A stretch of 64,000 bases of DNA from Bryoerythrophyllum caledonicum (GCA_963971425.1 OZ020525.1:3393560-3457559); one strand, 5' to 3'. Counted from the stretch's first letter, positions 1-11,252 are shown. Translations and numbers: made by a program. Notes: generated by a model from the sequence alone, not told the origin.

Positions 1-310
1 TTCACTCAGCTCCAGAGTCTTGAATGTCTTGTAAATTAGGCCAGATTTCCGTGCTTCCATTTAATCACTCTTGTAGTAGAACTTGTATGTGGAAGAACTC
101 CTTGAGAACTGAAGCTGTAGGATACATCGTAGTTATTCTAGAGCTTCAGCTCAGGGTTTCGGGTTTAAGCGTTGCTGGTTATCCGACAGCTTCTGCTTAG
201 GAATTATTCAGCTCTAGAGTGTAAGACCTGAGGATAAAACGCAGTTACCCTATACCTCCACTTGAGAGTTTCGGGGTTACTAACCTTTTTCTCTTGATCA
301 CTTCCCACAG

Positions 311-841
311 ATTCCGCAAGTACGTGAGCTGATGGAAGGAATTGTGCCCTACACAAAGCGGCACTTGAGCCGAATCGACCGGCTCTCTCGCAACGTGTTC
401 CTGCTGGACTACACACTCGCCCGAATGAACGTCCTCCTTCCCCTTGACAACTCCTCGTGGCCGGGAACCGAAGAGCCCTCTGCTCTCACCACCACCAGTT
501 GGCCCACTCTCGATCAGGCGCCCAGGCCTCATGACAAAGCTCCGGAGGAAGAAGAGAAGATGGCTGACCCTGCAGCAGACAGAGACTCAGACGCTGGGGT
601 CAAGAGACAGATTGGTGGAGAAGATGGGTTGCAGACACCTGAACCTGAGTTGAGTAAGAAGCAGAAGAAAGTGGAGGATATGGTTGTGGATGCGCCAGGT
701 GCAAATGGTGGTGGCGAAATCGAGAATGGAGCCCAGGAGAGTAGTAAAAGTGCCTCAAAGGTAGGGTTGCAGAAGAAGGAGAAGAAGAAGAAGAAGAAGA
801 CGAAGAAGGCAAATAGAAGAGCGTCTTTAGGGTCCAGGTAG
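311..841 (+). CDS. Unidentified gene, 3'-terminal exon (partial)
   Basis: A pyrimidine-rich tract ending in CAG at 308-310 looks like a 3' splice site. From 311 the frame is open to TAG at 839-841; an in-frame TAA at 281 rules out extension upstream, so the start codon must lie in an earlier exon outside or near the left edge. The exon codes for about 176 residues. The first 45 or so are mixed hydrophobic and basic (VPYTKRHLSRIDRLSRNVF), possibly helical; the middle is acidic; the C-terminus is very Lys-rich (a run of KEKKKKKKTKK) and resembles a nuclear or nucleolar localisation tail. I do not recognise the family. The stop overlaps a possible donor (CAG|GTAGGA at 835-843), so a further exon is possible. 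Coding is supported by the splice site and the composition bias, not by homology. Confidence 0.5.
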   Translation: MPQVRELMEGIVPYTKRHLSRIDRLSRNVFLLDYTLARMNVLLPLDNSSWPGTEEPSALTTTSWPTLDQAPRPHDKAPEEEEKMADPAADRDSDAGVKRQIGGEDGLQTPEPELSKKQKKVEDMVVDAPGANGGGEIENGAQESSKSASKVGLQKKEKKKKKKTKKANRRASLGSR

Positions 842-1476
842 GAGGATCCAAGTTTTGTACTTTGTCATCTAGGATTAATGAAGCGATTTTTTGTTTTCTT
901 TCCATTTTGCTTGTGTTTGTGAATTGGCTGGTTTTGTGGTCTTCAAGTGGAGGACTCGAAACACTAGCTCAGCAGGGGCACCCATGTGAGGAAGTGACCC
1001 TGCTTTTCATCTGATGGAAAGGACCTGTGCATAAGTCCACAATTCGGTTGTCATACCTTTCACAAAGGCTGCATAATGGGTACTAAAAAAACCAAATTCG
1101 CCACAACCAATCATAATTGTATCATCAAAGTGGGTGTCTTTATTGGAGGGTGCTGTACATACACTATAGTTTCAAAGAATGATAGATATCTTCAAATTGA
1201 CCATGTCCTTCCAACTTCTGCCCTAACCCTGGTCACATCCTACAATTTCATGCTTGCCATAAGAATCATCACCAAACCTGAAACTAAGCTAATACAGACT
1301 AATGAGAGACATAATAATGTATATACTACCACAAAGACCTCGATCAAACTACTACACCTGAATTAGGGGACATAATATATACTACCACAAAGACCTGAAT
1401 GAGGGAACATAATATCAACTCATCAGTAATAGTATGTATGAATATATAAATATATAAATTAGAACTGGTTGTTCTA
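842..1476. other. Intergenic stretch between convergent genes
   Basis: No gene is supported. A 96-codon open frame at 1076-1366 (+) has no recognisable motif or splice signal. A short direct repeat (ACTACCACAAAGACCT) occurs at about 1325 and 1381. The stretch should hold the 3' UTRs of the + strand gene on the left and the minus strand F-box gene on the right. Confidence 0.5.
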
Positions 1477-3389
1477 TCAAATGGACGCATCCAGCATGGG
1501 ATCCACAAACAAGCCCCGGATGGAAAACTTGAGGAAGTTGGTGCTGAGCGGGCACTTGGGCAGCCACCGCCACTCCGTTTGTGGCTTGGAGAAATCAAAC
1601 ACCAGCACCTGCACACAACGTCACCTCCAACGTCAGGCCACTTGAGACAACAGATCTCCATCCTCTCTAGACAGAAAATAGTCACTTGCATGGGAGGAGA
1701 GAGTATTATACTACACCAAAACAGGAGGCTGGAGCTTTGGATGGCTTGACAAAAACTTCAGTTGCTGATGGTACCTTGGTGTGGGAGTCCTTGTAGAAGT
1801 AGATGAAGTCGCCATGCCCGGCGCACTTGAGATCTGACGCGGTCTTCTCCTTGAAGAAGAACTGGAAGTAGTGGTGCGGCATCTTCTCGACCTCCACCCA
1901 CTCCTTCCCCTTCCCCTCGTTCTGCTGCTGGAGCTCCCAGATGTGCACGTGCTCGCATATGCGCTCCGTGCCCACGCCGCCCACCAGGAACAGCCGGTTG
2001 CAGCGCTGCACCAGGAAGGAGCAGAAGAGGAACTGCGGCGGCGGCACCGCCACCTCGCTCCACGAGGCCGCCTTCAGGTCGTACGCGATGATGGTGTAGG
2101 GCCGCCCGGACGTCAGGCAGTAGAGCACGCCGTCGCAAAACACCGTCTTCGACGTCCACCACGTGATCCGCACTGTGAACTCCCGCCGCACCTTCCCCGT
2201 CACCTGCAGAAGATCATGTGCACAAGAACAACAGTCAGTCAGAGAACACCCTATCTCAACCTCAAAAGGACTAACAATAAATCATGAAACCTCCAAAGGT
2301 TATAAGACTTTATAGTTGACTTCAATTTACAATCATAGACGATCACCTTGAACACAAGCATGTGGAAAGTTTGAAGAAAGTTTCCGTTCTTCTTTCAGAT
2401 GGAGAACATGCGAGTTAGCTCAGTGACATGACCACGTCACATTTTCACAGAGGGAGGAAAAGTGAAGGGCAGAAGGAATACCTGCCATGAGTCGGTGGAG
2501 GAGTCGTACACTTCGGTGGTGCACTCGTAGTCGCCGCCGGTTTCCGAGGTTCCACCAGCCACCACGATCTTGTACCCCTTGGTGCGCTTGTCCTCGTAAA
2601 TGCCCACCAGCGAGTTGAGCCGCTTGTGGATCATGGACGGGAGCTCACGCCAGGTGCGCGTCATGGGGTTGCACACCGCCAGCACGCCCGCGTTCGTCAA
2701 GCCGCCCCTCACAAACAGCCGTCCGCCCACCGCCGTCACAGGAAAACGCATATACGACGGCAGAAAGGTGAGCGGAAAGTTGTGCCACCGGTTCTGCACT
2801 GGATCATACGCACATGTATGGTCCCTGCACAAGATAAGGTAAGACAAGCGTTGTGTCAGGAAGCATAGATCTTGTGATAATCCAATGCAACATAATCAAA
2901 TCCCAAGAACGAGCACATGAAGAGTAGCAGAAGGAGGAGCACACAGAAGAGTAGCAGAAGGAGGAGCACACAGAAGAGTAGCAGGAGGCGCACATGCTCT
3001 CGTTGAAGATAAGGTAAGACAAGCGTTGTGTCAGGAGGCATCGACCTTGTGGGAATGCAATGCAACATGCAACCAATAATGAAATCCAAGGGAGAGTCGT
3101 AGTAGTACCGGCAGTTGAAGGAGGAGCACATGAAGAGCCAGGACGGGCCGCGGGCGGCGTACATGCGGTTGAAGCTGGAGGATCGGATGGTGCAGTCCCA
3201 CGACTTGGAGACGCAGCGCAGGTAGAAGAGGTTGGAGATGGGCAGGCACAGCAGGATGCGATCCACTAGCTCGCCGTGCAGGCGGCCCCAGATGGCCGGG
3301 TCCATGGCCCCTGCTTCGTTGTCCTCCTCCGCCGCAGGCTCCTCCGCAGTCTGTTCGGAGCTGAACTTTGTGACCACCGAGAGCTCCAT
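1477..3389 (-). CDS. F-box/Kelch-repeat protein, four exons
   Basis: Probable substrate-recognition subunit of an SCF (Skp1-Cullin-F-box) ubiquitin ligase. Exons on the minus strand: 3389-3109, 2824-2482, 2203-1775, 1608-1477. All three introns are GT-AG and the phases fit (exon 1 ends with two bases of an Arg codon; the next two joins are phase 0), giving 394 residues. The F-box lies at about residues 29-75 (IWGRLHGELVDRILLCLP, then LRCVSKSW), followed by a Kelch-type region with GGRLFVRGG, a TRTWRELPSM-like blade end, VVAGG, and the last blade VFDFSKPQTEWRWLP in exon 4. The start ATG at 3389 is first in frame; a second at 3305-3303 (MDPAIW) lies just before the F-box and could also serve. 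The length suits plant F-box/Kelch proteins. The substrate is unknown. Intron 1 is unusual (see separate entry). No frameshift or stop, so likely functional. Confidence 0.9.
2825..3108 (-). repeat. Intron 1 of the F-box gene: nested direct duplications
   Basis: The 284-bp intron holds two copies of a block that includes GATAAGGTAAGACAAGCG (about 2832-2905 and 3005-3090), separated by three copies of a 27-bp unit (AGAGTAGCAGAAGGAGGAGC...) at about 2913-2990. That unit resembles the last coding bases of exon 1 (3118-3136, GAAGGAGGAGCACATGAAGA), so part of the intron seems to be duplicated exon/intron-border sequence. The inner copy of the 3' end has lost its AG acceptor. Confidence 0.65.
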
Positions 3390-3720
3390 TGCCGGGAAGA
3401 AGAGTGCAGTGCCGCGAGGGAGGAATGGCTCATGATAGAATTGATGGATCAGTAGTCAGTGGGGCATGAGATCGGATATGTCCCACGAGCTGGCTATGCG
3501 TATGAACTTCCACGAGCGTTGCGGGTATGGAGATGTGCCATACCACGACCTCTTCGGCCTGCGAGGCGGTGCGGGAAACAGCCCCAGATTACTGGAATTG
3601 AAGGGGCAGCAGATCCTCGGCGTGGCGTACTTGAAGGCCAGGGTTGCGCTGAACTCCTCCTCACTCTCCTCACCGCCAGCAATTTACATGGCAGCTGCAC
3701 GTCGACCACTTCACAAGGTT
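3390..3720. promoter_or_regulatory. GC-rich upstream region of the F-box gene
   Basis: This GC-rich stretch directly precedes the F-box start and probably holds its 5' UTR and promoter. Both strands are open for 70-140 codons here (for example 3466-3897 on +), but this follows from base composition and no protein motif is visible. No clear TATA box was found. Confidence 0.35.
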
Positions 3721-3775
3721 AGAGTATGCACATATCCCATACCACACGTAAACCAAAACACTCACTTTTTCTCCA

Positions 3776-4210
3776 GCCACCATCTGAAACACCAAACATG
3801 GGCACTACGACCACTAAATGGAGATGGTAAGATGTCGATCCAACCGAAAGAGCAATCCAGATGTGTTACCAACACCTTCACAGATGTCTCACTCTAGTCA
3901 TTACCAACCACCTCTACTGGCATAGCATCCGAAACACCAAACATCTCTTCTGGTTTGGTGTTCGACCACTAAATGGAGGTGGTCAGTTGTAGCTACATTC
4001 AACCCAACCGAAAGACTGCATCCATGAGTGTTATCCTACGTCAAAAACAGATACCACCACCTTCACAGCAGTCCCACTAGCTACTACCAAACATGTTGAA
4101 TGGCCACATCTAGATCTAAACCATCAAACATAGCACATACTTCATCTCTTTCTCTGGTTTACAGTCAACCCACTCCTTTCGATGAAAATGGTCACATGTA
4201 CTATACTCAA
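3776..4210. repeat. Direct repeat, unit about 155 bp, two to three diverged copies
   Basis: The block 3776-3920 (with CGACCACTAAATGGAGATGG and CCAACCGAAAGAG) recurs at 3928-4095 (with CGACCACTAAATGGAGGTGG and CCAACCGAAAGAC). A weaker third copy follows to about 4210. No coding signal. Confidence 0.6.
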
Positions 4211-5066
4211 CCCAAACAAAGGTCCAAACTCGTACAAACAGCAGAAAAAACCACGCTATTTCCAAAACTGGAAGACCCTAAAGAGAGCTCAAGCAGAGGT
4301 TGAGTTGATAGAACAAAGACCCATCCAGGAAACTAGATTCCCATACAGCACCGAGAAAGTAAACCCGGGACCAAAAGGTAAAAGGTGAAAAAAAGTAACT
4401 TTGCACCACCGCCGTTGAGGCGGATAGATTGTACAGAGGACGAAACACGTAAGTAGAAGCACAGACAGCAAAAGCCAGAAGGAGAGAAAACAAGCAAGCG
4501 TCCCACCACCACCATCAACACCAAAAGAGGCAGGAGAAAGCAGCGGCTACTACTACTTCTTCACATGCGAGTTGCAACTTCACAAGGGCACAACTTCAAC
4601 ACACAAATGGGACGTCCTCCGAAACGCACACGAAGACTCATCCATATCAAATGCAACAAGGATGACTACACAAAACTCTACGCTCACCCACCTCCCGGCA
4701 ATTCTCCGGAGCTGAACCAAAACATACACACACACAAAAATCACTCCAAAAACACTCCCGGGAAAACAAAACAACACCCAACAAAAACCACAAAAGGAAA
4801 CCCACAAAAAGTTCCCCCAAATCACCAAAGATTTACCGGAAAAAAACCAAATTCTCCGGGAATCTGCCTTGAAAACACGGGAGCAGTGGTGAGCTCGAAA
4901 ACATCAAGGAGGAGGTGCTATGGAAGCTCCATGATTGCGTCCCAGCAGCAAGCTCCGCACGGCGCCATTGTTGCGATCCGAGCTCGGTGCAAGCAACAAA
5001 GACGGCGAGAAAAAGACGACGGTGCGGCCATGCCAGTATATATAGCGCGTGTGTCTGCCTCCCTCT
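4211..5066. other. Non-coding stretch with TATA-like motif
   Basis: A purine-rich and A/C-rich stretch without a recognisable gene. The 200-codon frame at 4565-5167 is low-complexity (Lys/Pro/Thr/His) and ends inside the minisatellite, so it is not called. TATATATAG at 5037-5045 resembles a plant TATA box on the + strand, but no gene follows it; it lies in a block repeated at 5429-5500 in degenerate form. Confidence 0.35.
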
Positions 5067-5445
5067 CCCCAGTAAAAAAGCCCAGGATAAAAGCTAAAGC
5101 TTGGAATGCGGGTAAACTGAAGGCTCCTCACCAGGAAAAGAATGCGGGTCCAGTAAAAGGCTCCTAACGAGGAATAAAGCGGGTCCAGTAAAAAGGCTCC
5201 TGACGAGGAAAAGAATGCAGGTCAAGTAAAAGGCTCTTTACGTGGAAAAGAATGCGGGTCAAGTAAAAGGCTTCTAACGAGGAAAAGAATGCCGGTCAAG
5301 TAAAAGGCTCCTAACGTATAAAAGAATGCGGGTCAACTAAAAGGCTCCTAACGAGGAAAAGAATGCGGGTCAAGTAAAAGGCTCCTAATGATGTAAAGAA
5401 TGTGGGTAGAGCAAAAGGTTCTTTACGACGCCATTGTCATGCCAG
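5067..5445. repeat. 37-bp minisatellite, about nine copies
   Basis: The unit contains AATGCGGGTCAAGTAAAAGG followed by CTCCTAACGAGGAAAAG. Start points fall at 5105, 5141, about 5176, 5214, 5251, 5288, 5325, 5362 and 5399, a period of 35-38 bp, mostly 37. The array is bracketed by two versions of one sequence (GCCATTGT...CATGCCAG...TAGCG, then GTGTGTCTCCCT) at 4962-5075 and 5429-5500. Confidence 0.85.
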
Positions 5446-6970
5446 CAAATTAGCGTGTGTCTCCCTTTCCAGTTTAAAAACGGGGTGAAATAGGTAAAGC
5501 TTCCTATGCAAGTAGAGGGCAAAGGTTCTTGGCCCCTGGGTTCCTGGAGCAAGGTAAAAGTCGGGGGGGGGAGGTAAAGTTTCATGTGCAGATAGAGGAA
5601 AAGGCTCCAGGGTTGTGCGGAAAAGTTGAAAGGCACTAGAGCTTGGTTTCCGGCTCTGCAAGTTGATGTGGTGAAATCAACAATTGTTTTTCTTATTCAT
5701 CATAGTGGGCTTGGTGATAGGTGTGTCAAGGTGGCACCTGCACAGCAAGAGCGCTACCGCAATTGGAAAGGGAGTTGTTGCTGAAGTGTGCGGATGCTTC
5801 CATGATTTTAGCGCGGGTTATCCGGAAAGGTTAGGGGTTATTGAGAAAGGTTAAGGGGTATCGAGAAAGGTTAAAGGTTATTGAGAAAGGTCAAATATAA
5901 TCTAGAAAGTTAATAATTATCAAGTGAAAGTTTGGGGGTTATTTGGGGTGAATTGAGAGTTTTGAGTTCTAAGGATATGGTGAAATGGTTAAAGAGGAGG
6001 CAACGCTGAGTTGTTACAAGAATGATGTTGCAAAGGCATGTTTTAGGCCTCTCCGGCATTAAAGGGCTATACAGGTCTTGGTGGCCTAAGTACTAGTGTA
6101 ATTTCAAAAGAATCTTTATTCATGTTGCCTAATGGAACCAACGTTATTATTCTTTTGAAAGAATTAGCACTATTGTAGATACAAATATTTGTGGTGAATT
6201 TGTTAGAAATGTTTGGGGTTATCAAGTGAGAATTGGGAGTTTGTATTCCCAGGAAATAGTGAAGTTAGGATTTTTGTAGATAGGATAGTATTTTTGAACC
6301 TTGTGGGGTTACTTATTTCTGGGCTATTGTCTCCTCTTGTTGATGCAATAGACATTAGAGTTTTCCTAAAAGTAAGAGATCTTTTACCCCAAACCTTAGG
6401 GTCTTATGTAGGTAACATGTACATGGTGACTTAGCTTGGGAAAGGTATGAGGTAACCACCGGTCGATTTTTTGGGAACTTTAGCTTTAGCTTGAATGGAA
6501 TAGGGCTCAAGAGCATTGATTGCCATGCATCTCATTGGTGCTAAAAAAGGAAGTACGAGATTTTTGGAAGTCTATTCTTGTGCAATTTTTTTTTGTCATG
6601 TCTAGCACCATATTCTTACTCGCCTTCTCCTTTTGAAAGTACTTTCACGAAAACTCTATTGTCTCTAAAGTTTATGTGTTGTGTAGTAAGAATTGGGAGT
6701 TTGAGTTGCAAGGATATGATGAGATTATTTATTAAGATTTTAGCTGATATGGTGTTTTTAAAAGATGCTATTCACTACCACCAAGTCTACCAACCAATAG
6801 TTTACAACTCATATTTGCGTATTTACCACTACAATTGTTAGTATACCCACAAGTCCTTAAATACCATATCTCCACGAGTGTATAGAATTCTTTCATTCCC
6901 ATTTCATAGGACATATTTTGACCGTCTTTATTTCTTGTGCTAATGAGATGAACATCAAGCCAACTATTCC
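5446..6970. other. Intergenic DNA with short tandem repeat at 5816-5915
   Basis: No gene is supported; the open frames at 6213-6434 and 6578-6841 lack motifs. At 5816-5915 a unit near GGTTATTGAGAAAGGTTAA is repeated four to five times. The rest looks like unique AT-rich DNA. Confidence 0.5.
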
Positions 6971-7325
6971 GAAGGCTGCTTCACCCTATAACCAAGGGTC
7001 AAGAGGCTGTCGGATTCCACAAGTGAGATTGCGAGAATGGCCAAAGTTTGGCCGCTTTGCCTCCACACCAAAGGCCAAATTCCAAAGGTCGTCGCCCTCC
7101 ATTGAGCCCACATGACAACACTTTTTGGTGCCAAGGCGACAACCTGTGAAGACCAAACTCAGATCGCCGTTTTTAGCCGACCCAAACTTCCTTCAAGAGG
7201 CCACCAACTTCCTTCACTTTGTTTACTTTGATGTATTATTTAGGCCAAGAGTTTGGCCTCTCGCCATCATTTGTGCTAAATTTTGACAATTGACCTCTCG
7301 ACTCGGTCACAATGTGAAGCGGCCC
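6971..7325. mobile_element. PIF/Harbinger-like MITE, family G, degraded copy
   Basis: The right end reads GTGAAGCGGCCC followed by TAA, as in the better copies at 20470 and 35534. The left end (GAAGGCTGCTTCACCC) is diverged. The inside shares the 'gagaggccgtcg ... agattgc.agaatggcc' segment with those copies. Non-autonomous; no transposase. Confidence 0.65.
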
Positions 7326-8004
7326 TAATATGGTAGCATAGAGAGTTTGCCATCCATGGGAGGAACCATATTTCTTTTTGAAAAGTTCATCTTTTGGAAA
7401 TGAACTTTGGATTTCTAGGATAGGGTATCAATCAAACTGACTGCAAACAGCTTAGAAATTGGAACGTGGTAATAAACACTATCTATTTATTTTTCCTCTC
7501 TATTTTCTTTTAATCAGTATGGAAGAGAGAGTTCAATGTGGTACTAGCTTGAAAATAAACAGTCTGAAGGAATCGGTGATCAAATATGCTGATCATGGAA
7601 ATGGAAACATATATGAAATCCATTGGACGGTCTCAAGTGCTATTGAATGATAACTGAAACCTACATTGAAGTAGCTTATCATGTTACTACCTGTCTCCAT
7701 CATAATATTTTATTATGGAAGACACAAAAGGCACCCTTGTATGTTCAGCGCTGTCTGTTGAGCAGTCCATTCTTCATTGTCTTGTGAACGCCTACTGAAG
7801 TTGACCTGTGAGGTCAGAATAAAAATAATAGACGCACCTCATTCATGACTGTTTTGGCAAGCAAAGTGCAGGCTGTACTTGGATGACAATTGAAAACTGG
7901 GCCACATGATACTTTCAACACAACGTTGCAGCATGCAGTGCATTTGTGAGAACACATGTGCTAGAGTGGAGAAAAACAATTGAACAAAAAAAAACTTTTA
8001 ATCC
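7326..8004. other. Intergenic DNA, nothing recognised
   Basis: AT-rich sequence; the 63-codon frame at 7459-7650 has no motif. No repeat in the window matches it clearly. Confidence 0.4.
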
Positions 8005-8323
8005 TTAACCCTTTTACCCTTTAGCGCCTATGTGGACCAGGAGAGTCAGAGACAATCTACGAGTGTAGTAGATTTAGGCGAAACATCATATACACAGTGG
8101 GTACATTTCAGCATGAAAATCTACAACTCCACTTCATGGAAATCACTGTAGTTTGTTGATGCTTGCATGGATTTGAGATTGGAATGCTCTGGTGGAGAGC
8201 TAATGAGGGGCTTGAAATGCGTTCAGAGCATGTGAGAGACAATAGACTAATGTAAAAAAGAGTTACAAGAGAAAAGGCATAAAAAACGACCCTGCCAGAG
8301 CTTATTGGGCGCTTAAGGGTTAA
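8005..8323. mobile_element. TTAA-flanked MITE, family J
   Basis: Begins TTAACCC, with TTTAGCGCCTATGTGG close behind, and ends GGGCGCTTAAGGGTTAA. The inside (GTGGGTACATTTCA, ACTTCATGGAAATCACTGTA) matches the family J copies at 39932 and 46090. piggyBac-like by its termini; no ORF. Confidence 0.65.
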
Positions 8324-8408
8324 GGCCAAATGAACATGTACAGGTCGTTTTGGCACAAGAACCTTTGTAGCAAGCCCTACATGCCACCTTGAATGGAAAA
8401 AAATACAC

Positions 8409-8615
8409 CATGACTTAGAAGTGGAGGAAGATGGACAACTATTGAGACCATCACCACAATAATTGGTGCAAGCATGAGCAAGTTACACTGATTTCCGTGA
8501 AGTAGAATTGTAGATTTTTGTGCCAAATGTATCCATTGTATAAATGCCATTCTAAGTGATGTAGAACAATCATAGACTCTCTGGCCATAATACCCCATTG
8601 ACCTTAAAGGATTAA
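8409..8615. mobile_element. TTAA-flanked MITE, family J, truncated
   Basis: Shares GTGGAGGAAGATGG and CAAGCATGAGCAAG-type sequence with other J copies and ends CCTTAAAGGATTAA at 8602-8615. Its terminal TTAA is shared with the next element (family B), forming a chain. Confidence 0.55.
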
Positions 8616-8836
8616 ACGTCATAAGGTGCCATTGGTGGCCGCAATATTCTATATGTATGGTGTCGTTTTTGAACATAATTAGGTTCACATATTGGAATGG
8701 TGTCCAAATGAAAGATCTTACTTGAAGAATCTTCAATCCAAAGGTGTAAGTCTTGCTCAACTTTGATACATTTTTGTATTCTACAAAGTAAAGTACATGC
8801 ATGTATATAGGTTTCCGGCTTATGTTTAAAAGTTAA
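8612..8836. mobile_element. TTAA-flanked MITE, family B
   Basis: Core segments AAGGTGCCATTGGTGGCC, AATATTCTATATGTATGGTG and TCCAAATGAAAGAT recur in at least six other copies in the window. Ends at TATGTTTAAAAGTTAA; the last TTAA is also the first of the following A element. Non-coding. Confidence 0.75.
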
Positions 8837-9033
8837 CCCTTGTTGGACCAAGGTTGTTTAGAGGAATCTCTACTCCATCGATTAGAAACTGTCTAGATGG
8901 ATTTTTTGAGAATGTAACCGTGGGATATTCTTCTAAAATTAGATGAGATGATGTGGTAAAAAAAAGTTGTGAATTTTGATTGTACAGACTCGAAGATAAT
9001 TGCAGTCAAAGGGGAAAACAGTTGATATTTTAA
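8833..9033. mobile_element. TTAA-flanked MITE, family A, right end lost
   Basis: Begins TTAACCCTTGTTGGACCAAGG and contains GAGGAATCTCTACTCCAT and TTTTTGAGAATGTAAC, as in the copy at 49122-49338. The far terminus is not recognisable. Confidence 0.65.
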
Positions 9034-9578
9034 AACCATTAAATCATGCTCCGCTAAGGGCATGCATTTGGAGGTAATTCTAAAAAGTGGATAGTACTGT
9101 ACTTGTGCATTACATATTCAACAGCCTTGATTCTATGTAGGCAAAATCATTTGTTCCTGCCAAGAAGGAAACTCTTTGATTGATGGATACAAGTGTAGAA
9201 AAAGCATAGAAATTACTCAACCTTTTAGTGACCACGTGACGACTTTCTGGTCTTTGAATGTGAAAAATGTGAATTTGCGTGAAATTTGTGAGGAATCAGA
9301 TTGTTAACTCTGAAGTTTAAATTTGCACACACACAGGCGGACACTTTTCAAAAATTTGATCATGGTTTGGAGTTATAGAGCTCTTAGAATACTTCAGAAT
9401 TCATTGCCAAATACACTCAAATGTGATGTTACATCCTAAGTAGTATTTTACACACATCCTATGTAATATATTATACACATGAATCATCATTGAACACTCG
9501 ACAATGTGTAAATGAAAAATACCTTCATACCTCGTGTTTACCTTTGAGAGGAGGCAATCAAGGTAGAATGTGTTATGT
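9034..9578. other. Intergenic DNA with a diverged family F-like fragment
   Basis: About 9270-9530 loosely resembles the inside of the element at 10340-11125 (ATTTGATCATG.TTTGGA, TATTTTACACACAT). Otherwise nothing recognised. Confidence 0.35.
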
Positions 9579-9933
9579 GAGTAAGGTAAGCCCCCCCATA
9601 ACCAACAAAAATCCATAGCCAATGCCTATCACATTGGGGTATATCCAACCCTCTTCCATCCCATTACAACCAACTCACCTCGGAATGGAGGTTTGCTACT
9701 AGTCATGACCCTTACTTTTGGCTGTTGGTTATGGGGGTTACCTACTACTAGCCACCCACTAAACATGGCAGCGCAATTTGAAAATTCATAACTAATTCAG
9801 TTTTCATCGAAAAAATATGAAATTACTTGGGTTGGAATTGTAATTCTACTGGCTATCACTGAAAAGTAAGAGTATAATTATCTCTTCTCTCCATAAACTT
9901 GTCGGTTTTAGGGGGGCTTACCTTAGTAGCACT
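9579..9933. mobile_element. TIR element, family N
   Basis: Termini AAGGTAAGCCCCCC and GGGGGGCTTACCTT form a perfect 14-bp inverted repeat, flanked by AGT on both sides (possible 3-bp duplication). Relatives: one in intron 6 of the nitroreductase gene (about 44608-44957), and one at 33126-34069 interrupted by another element. No ORF. Confidence 0.75.
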
Positions 9934-10339
9934 ACCCCAAACTCTTTATTCATGCTAGTCAACAAGGCCAATTCTACATTTTTAACCACCATGGCTTTGG
10001 CTATCTAAGTATAAGTACATAACGAGGTTATTTGGTTCAAACCTGACTTCCAACTATGGAAATGAAAAAGGATTTTTATTTTTAAAATGGCCCCCACTTT
10101 GTCGGAAAGTAAGCAGTTAAGGCGCATGAGTAGTCACTCTTGACCTGGCATCTTGGACTTCAACGAACCCTTCTCCATTTAAAGACTGATATTTCATTCA
10201 GCCTCAGGTCATCACTTTTTATTATCATCTAGGAGTAAATCTTTCTCACTGAAACTGACTCTAATTTGAAACTTTCAAGTTCATCAAATATCTTCATGTA
10301 TTTCTTTGGTGGTCAAAGAGTCTGACTTCATTTTAACCC
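9934..10339. other. Intergenic DNA, nothing recognised
   Basis: No coding signal and no clear match to the repeat families here. Confidence 0.4.
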
Positions 10340-11125
10340 TTAACCCTTTAGCGCCCAGGAAGCCCGAAATGGGACTCTGGAGGTGCTAAAACTCAATTTG
10401 CCTAAAATCCATGAGGAACTAGGCTTTGAGATACCAAGTTCAGATTTGCGCACTCATTACACAAACACTCTCCAACAATTAGATCATGATTTGGATTTAT
10501 GGAAAAGCTAGGAATACAACACAAAATACACCAAATACATCAAAACACACTAAATACTATGCCACATACTATGTTGTATTTCACACACATGCACATTGAT
10601 TTTGGTCTTAAACTGTGATTGAACTTCGTCTTTAAGACATTCTTCAATGTTTTGTGATTGTTGATTCTCCTCACATACAAAAATTATGTTTTAATTTGTA
10701 TACGGTTGGTACATTTTTGTATACAATCAAGTAGAAAAAAACAAAAAAGTCACCAATAATTGTGTATAAATATTTTCTTCACATATGATATGTCAATGCG
10801 AAGCTATCAACCTAGTGCACAAGTGAACTGCTCTAATTCAAAGTAAAAAAATCTTGCAAGGATCTATTGATGGTTAAAGCAGTAAATCCTCCAAATTCCA
10901 CAGTTTTCACTACCAATATACGGTAACTTGAAACACTATAATCTATTCCATCAACGGTTGGATGTTGTACAAAATTTCCCCAAAGTTCTAGTCATGGGTT
11001 AAGTTCAATTTTGTAAGGTTAGATATGAATATTAGCCATTGTATTTCCATCGAATCTGGTTCAAAGAAAAAATATAGCAGAAATCTTGGTTTTTCAAGAA
11101 ACATCCCTGGGTGGTAAAGGGTTAA
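10340..11125. mobile_element. TTAA-flanked element, family F (uninterrupted copy)
   Basis: TTAACCCTTTAGCGCCCAGG at the left and GGTAAAGGGTTAA at the right bound 786 bp. The copy at 20180-21589 is the same family in inverse orientation and carries a 617-bp insertion; here the matching site (CTAA, 10833-10836) is empty. No transposase frame. Its right TTAA is the left TTAA of the next element. Confidence 0.8.
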
Positions 11126-11252
11126 CCCTTTAACGACAAGGGACAATTTACAAAATCTGAAATGATAACAACAAGTACATTTCATACGACAATATGACGG
11201 CACCTGCTACATTTCAAATTTGTACATGGTCGCCTTGTTGTTCAAGGATTAA
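11122..11252. mobile_element. Short TTAA-flanked palindromic MITE (131 bp)
   Basis: Ends TTAACCCTTTAACGACAAGG and CCTTGTTGTTCAAGGATTAA are imperfect inverted repeats. It shares one TTAA with the F element on its left and one with the B element on its right. Confidence 0.75.

Noticed and set aside
1871-2287. 138-codon + strand frame, Leu/Arg/His-rich
   Set aside because: Antisense shadow of exon 3 of the F-box gene, whose frame has Kelch motifs and fitting splice sites.
3466-3897. 143-codon + frame upstream of the F-box gene
   Set aside because: No motif; second half lies in the 155-bp repeat; better explained as promoter/5' UTR of the divergent gene.
4565-5167. 200-codon open frame on the + strand
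   Set aside because: Low-complexity Lys/Pro/Thr/His composition, no domain, runs into the 37-bp minisatellite; openness follows from A/C-rich sequence with few T-starting stops.
5067-5445. CRISPR-like regular array
   Set aside because: Units are tandem without distinct spacers and the setting is a plant nuclear genome; it is a minisatellite.
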